From Raphanus sativus (Eukaryota; Streptophyta; Magnoliopsida; Brassicales; Brassicaceae): a stretch of 64,000 nucleotides of DNA. A model generated the notes under the pieces. It made no database searches. It was not told the origin of the DNA and worked only from the letters and a program-made list of their open reading frames with translations. The position numbers were made by a program, and so were the translations under genes. The DNA lies in contig NC_079512.1 of NCBI RefSeq assembly GCF_000801105.2, forward strand, positions 26,429,848 to 26,493,847, written 5' to 3'. Shown in pieces: positions 60,333-64,000 of the stretch; position 1 is the first letter of the stretch, and each line of letters opens with the position of its first letter.

Positions 60333-61926
60333 TGTAACATCCCGGGCCCGGCCCAAAATGGAACCCGAGAACTGCAGGCCCAAGATAGTGAAACCCTACT
60401 CCAAAGCCCTCCCATCTCTTATAAAAGGGACATCACTCCTAGGGTTTCACCACAAGAGAGACAACAAGCGAAGCCCTGCCCGACTAGAACCTCGCCGCCG
60501 CCTCCCATCGTCGACGACCAGCCGCCGCCGCCGGTCACCGCCGCCCGCTCGCCAGCCACCGATCGTCCCGCTCGCAGCCCGAGCCGTCGATCCCGAGCCC
60601 CCAGTCGTCGCCTCCTTGATTCCTTTTCTTGTAACCTTCTCAGATCTGAACCTCAAGGTAATCTGGATCCCTAACCTTCTAAGTCATTGGGTATGACAAG
60701 ATCTGAACCTAAATCCCATCTCCTTTCTTATGAATCCTTTGGATCAGATCCGGAGAGGTGACCAACTCGTTTCCACTTCCTAGAACCAGATCTACCCCTT
60801 CAAGAGACTAAGGTGAGGACTTGGTTGTGAACTCGTCTCATGTTGAATAGATGGTTCTGTCATAGTCACGTGTTAATCGGATCTGAATCATGTGTGTGTG
60901 TTGCTGCGGTTGTGGTAGCCTAGATGGCTTGTGTCGTGTGTTATGTGTTGATGAGTTGAAGCACCTAGAACTATTAGGATGCTGTAAATGAGAAATGAGA
61001 AGTGTTAAAGTATGTGGAAGTGGAAGTGAAAGTGAATGTTAAAGTGAATGAGGTTGAGTAAAGTGAAAGTGGTTAATAACGAGAATGAGTTGAGAATGTG
61101 AAAGATGAATGTCAATGAGTTGCTTGTAGTCCTGTTTGGACCACCGAGAACGGGTGGGCGTCTAGAGTCTAGGATGTGATGTGTTGTGAACCGTGGGACA
61201 GTAGCCTAACACGAGGTACCCACGGGGAGTAAAGAGTTGAGCCTACCGCGAGATGCGGGATATAAGAAGTGCCTACCGCGAGATGCGGGATATAAGAAGT
61301 GCCTACCGCGAGATGCGGGATATAAAATGATGTAAGTGGCGCCTAGGATCGAGTCGAGTCAATGCCGAGTCGTGGCATAATTATGGCTATTATGACCGAG
61401 GGGCGGACAGCGCCGATGGGCCAACGTGCTGCAACTCGGATAGCCATTTAGGAAGCTGGAGAGGGGGACGGTTTTCCCGAGAGAGGGCACCCCTTCCAGG
61501 ATAGGCCGGCACGTGGGGGGACGTCCGTAAACGGCTATAGGTCCTTATGTCTAGGTTGATTGATTGTGTAGGTTGCTGTGTGGTTTAGTACTTCTTAACT
61601 TGTAACTGTGTTGACTGCTATTGGGCTTGAGTGGGTTCGTGGGTTCCTAGAGCCTGCCCTCACTGAGTATTCTGTACTCACCCCCTCTTTCATTTCAGGT
61701 ACGGCTGGGAGGGAGCAGGAGTAGGAGTCCGTATGGTGCCAGTTGTTTTTCAAGTTCTTTTACTTTTCGAACTATTTCCATTTGAGTTTTTTTTTCGTCT
61801 TTGGATAACCTATCCTCGAGTTAAGTTTCGGTTTTGTGTAAGACTATCTTGATTTTAATAAAGAGTTTTTGAATGATTCGGAAAAGAGACCGGTTTATAA
61901 ATGATCCTCGGGACAGGGATGTTACA
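60333..61926 (+). repeat. 5' LTR of the second gypsy element
   Basis: Starts TGTAACATCCCGGGCCCGGC, ends GGGACAGGGATGTTACA. Has a CTTATAAAAGGG TATA box near 60417-60428 and GC-rich leader DNA at 60450-60610. It includes a 30-bp repeat array (61241-61326) and GAATG/AAGTG-rich purine DNA at 60985-61110. Confidence 0.85.
61241..61326 (+). repeat. 30-bp tandem repeat in the LTR, about 2.9 copies
   Basis: GCCTACCGCGAGATGCGGGA plus TATAAGAAGT, repeated at 61241, 61271 and 61301 with no mismatch until the last bases (TATAAAATGA). Each unit can pair CCGCG with CGCGG-like sequence, so small hairpins are possible. Confidence 0.92.
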
Positions 61927-62174
61927 ATTGGTATCAGAGCCAGGTTAAACCCGCCGGTGCTGTCCCGGGTGGGTATGGAAAGCATCTTTAGGAAAGTTTG
62001 GGTTGCAAATGTTTTCAAACGTTGTGAAAGGATTTAAAAAAAAAAAAAAAAAAAAAAAGGGGAAACCTTGTTGTAGAAAAGTAAAGGCACCACTCGGACC
62101 GAAACTCCTAGCTTGCCCGGTAAGCAAACCGAATCAATCAAAGCTTGATCTAATGCCCGCTTCATTGTTGCAGG

Positions 62175-64000
62175 ATGCCTCCTAAGAGAGCCGCACCAGT
62201 AGTTGGAACTGCCCAGCGAAACGCACGACGGGCTACTCGGTCCGCGTCCCAGGCCTCCAGCGAGGCGGAAAGCCAGAATGGAGGCGCACCCGCAAATGGG
62301 AACCCCGCAGGCGGACCAAACGTGGTGAACGCAGCGATCCTGGAGGAGCTGCGAAGGTACCGGGAAGCCTACGGGGGACAACTCCCCAACGGCGAAGCTG
62401 CAGCAGGGGCCGGAGCCGTCCCGATACCACCTGCGGTGGACCAGAACCCGTTACCACCGCCACCTCCCCCACCAGTGGCCCCTGTGGTGGTACCTGCTCA
62501 AGGACCTACGTATTGGGACATGATGAGACATATGCGAAACATGCAGATGGAGTTCTTCAGTGGGAAGGCGGATGCCATTCTTGCTGACAACTGGCGACGA
62601 CAACTGGAGAGAAACTTTGCATCGGCTCGGTGCCCGCCAGAATTCCGCAGAGACCTCGCAGTCCACCACCTCAAGGATGACGCCCTGGTTTGGTGGGAAG
62701 GAGTGGTCGAAAGCTCTCACGGGATACGCATGACATATGATGATTTCTTGGAGGAGTTCAACGGGAAGTACTTCCCTTTGGAAGCCTTGGATCAGATGGA
62801 AAGCAAGTTTCAGGACATTCGTCAAGGATCGAGGAATGTGAGAGAGTATGGGGATGAGTTCCACAAGCTCCGAAGATTTGCTGGGCACTATCTGAACGAC
62901 CGGGAGCTGGTCCGTCGGTTCCTGAAGGGTATGCGGATCGAGCTCAGGAACAGCTGTAATGTGCGGGATTACCGCAACGTCCACGAACTGATCGAAAAGG
63001 CTGCGGAACAGGAGGCAGGGTTGGAAGAAGAACGGAGACAACACCAAGCCGCCCAGAATCGGGGCACTAAACGAACCCGAGATGCGGCACCAGCCAATGA
63101 AGTCGCCCCGACAAGAACCCCATGCAGGAGGTGCGGGCGAATACACCCCGGGGAATGCCGGTGGGAGTGTGTTACAACTGCGCCCAACCAGGACACATCT
63201 CGAGAGATTGTCCGAATGAAAGACAGGGACGCCAGGGAGCGGGTCCTAGAGTGCGATGTCACCGTTGCGGGCAGGAAGGACATGTCATCAGAGACTGCCG
63301 AGCACCGCCGGGAGGAAATGCGGGAGGGGTGCAGCCACAACAGCAGAGAGAGCAGGCTGGGAGACCCCGAGCTTACGCGGCTGAAGGCCGTGAAGGGCCT
63401 GAACCGATCGCGGGTAAGTCCTACACTCTAAAGATATCTTGCCCTTGCTTGCAAATAGTCTGTTGGTCGGAATGCTTAGCATTAGTATCGTGTAGGATCT
63501 GTCGCGGTCGGAGGAGTGGCGGCGTTCACTCTTTTCGATACCGGGGCCACCCATAGTTTTGTGAGCCCTAACCTTACTCGCGAATGGACTTTTACGGGGA
63601 GCTATAACACCAAGGTCACAGGGGTCGAAACTGCGGGGAAAGAGAGGATAACGACTAGCGGGAAGTATGAAGAGGTGCCGGTGGTCCTCGCAGGCATCAA
63701 CCTACCCGCGGACCTGCTGGAATTGGAGCTCGGACGATACGAAGTGATTTTGGGGATGGACTGGCTAGCCCAGCATGGGGCCATCGTTGATTGTGCCAAG
63801 ACATGTGTGCGGATTCCGCTAGACGGGAGGCAGATCGTGTACCGAGGGATGAAGACTAGGACTGGGGTGTCAGTTATCTCGATGGTTCAAGCCGAGGAAG
63901 CAATCCGGAAGGGTAGTGAGGCCTTTCTGGCCACCATAGAGATGGTGGAAGAGACGGAAGCGCCAGACCTAGAAAATATTGCAGTGGCGGCGGAGTATGC
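62175..64000 (+). pseudogene. gag-protease of the second gypsy element (frameshifted, partial)
   Basis: Gag starts MPPKRAAPVVGTAQRNARRA. The capsid-like retrotransposon gag region includes WWEGVVESSHGIRMTYDDFL and YFPLEALDQMESKF, then the first finger CRRCGRIHPGEC near 63124. There a base is lost between about 63147 and 63165; the correct frame continues GVCYNCAQPGHISRDC and RCHRCGQEGHVIRDC. After EPIAG an 82-bp stretch, 63414-63495, with GTAAGT and GTGTAG ends, precedes SVAVGGVAAFTLFDTGATHS, the aspartic protease active site, which stays open to 64000 (YEVILGMDWLAQHGAIVDC). Confidence 0.85.
63414..63495 (+). other. Possible intron between gag and protease
   Basis: 82 bp, GTAAGT donor, GTGTAG acceptor, more AT-rich than its GC-rich flanks. 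Excision joins G|GA and restores GPEPIAGSVAVGG, the standard gag-protease junction of plant gypsy elements. Unspliced, the frame reaches a stop in the following part. Confidence 0.5.

Larger units (their letters stand above)
60333..64000 (+). mobile_element. Second Ty3/gypsy LTR retrotransposon, truncated by the window end
   Basis: A 5' LTR of about 1594 bp (60333-61926) with TGTAAC...GTTACA ends, then a PBS for initiator tRNA-Met (TGGTATCAGAGCC from 61929), a 25-base-class poly-A run at about 62037-62058, gag from 62175 and protease to the end. RT, integrase and 3' LTR lie beyond the window. Unlike the rest of the window the internal part is GC-rich. The LTR end sequences TGTAAC/GTTACA are shared with the TRIM at 31278. 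The element is damaged (gag frameshift). Confidence 0.9.

Noticed and set aside
60358..60696. 112-codon Arg/Pro/Ser-rich frame in the LTR
   Set aside because: It lies in the GC-rich transcribed LTR leader, and its composition follows from GC content; no similarity seen.

Overview
The window is plant nuclear DNA: GT-AG introns, chloroplast and mitochondrial presequences, NAC factors, a sirtuin, an LTPG, and Ty3/gypsy, TRIM and Helitron elements. Gene content and order match the upper part of Arabidopsis thaliana chromosome 5 (orthologues recalled from memory: At5g08650 to At5g08790, then At5g09225 to At5g09370). Proteins are very close to Arabidopsis but introns and spacers are longer and full of repeats, so a Brassica/Raphanus-type crucifer is most likely.

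Layout. 0-21 kb: start of a LepA-like plastid factor (-), a PSI/DUF668 protein (+), two mitochondrial ATP synthase beta genes head to head, a broken F-box-associated gene, a 14-exon RCC1-repeat protein (RUG1-like, -) and a decayed ARIADNE gene (-). 21.6-28 kb: a tubulin-tyrosine-ligase-like (TTL12) gene fragment split by a young 5.2-kb Ty3/gypsy element with apparently identical LTRs, then a tRNA-Cys and a PPR fragment. 28.9-40.4 kb: three copies of a composite unit, each holding an antisense 3' fragment of the NAC gene ATAF2, a piece of an unrecognised membrane-protein gene, and an intact three-exon gene for a 73-75 residue secreted peptide precursor ending around a TPHSxS motif. Copy B carries a TRIM and copy C a Helitron. 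41-42 kb: the complete ATAF2 gene.

45-58.6 kb: a compact collinear run with a 71-aa membrane protein (-), SRT2-like sirtuin (+), KIWI/PC4 coactivator (-), a 114-aa membrane protein (+), a pectate-lyase-like protein (-), an ANAC082-like NAC factor with an 18-aa upstream ORF (-), and a GPI-anchored lipid transfer protein (-). 59-64 kb: a 5'-truncated class III peroxidase and the first half of a second, GC-rich gypsy element running off the end, with a gag frameshift and a possible 82-bp intron before the protease.

The most interesting structure is the amplified peptide cluster beside ATAF2. The three precursors keep signal peptide, intron positions, TATA box, an ACGCGT promoter box and the C-terminal SxS-basic motif while everything else in each unit decays. 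I suggest, as inference only, SCOOP-like phytocytokine precursors. Secondary points are the antisense ATAF2 fragments, the mirrored ATP synthase pair with a shared site-II promoter block, the ANAC082 upstream ORF, a GC-AG intron in SRT2, and the missing interval between ATAF2 and the next collinear gene.
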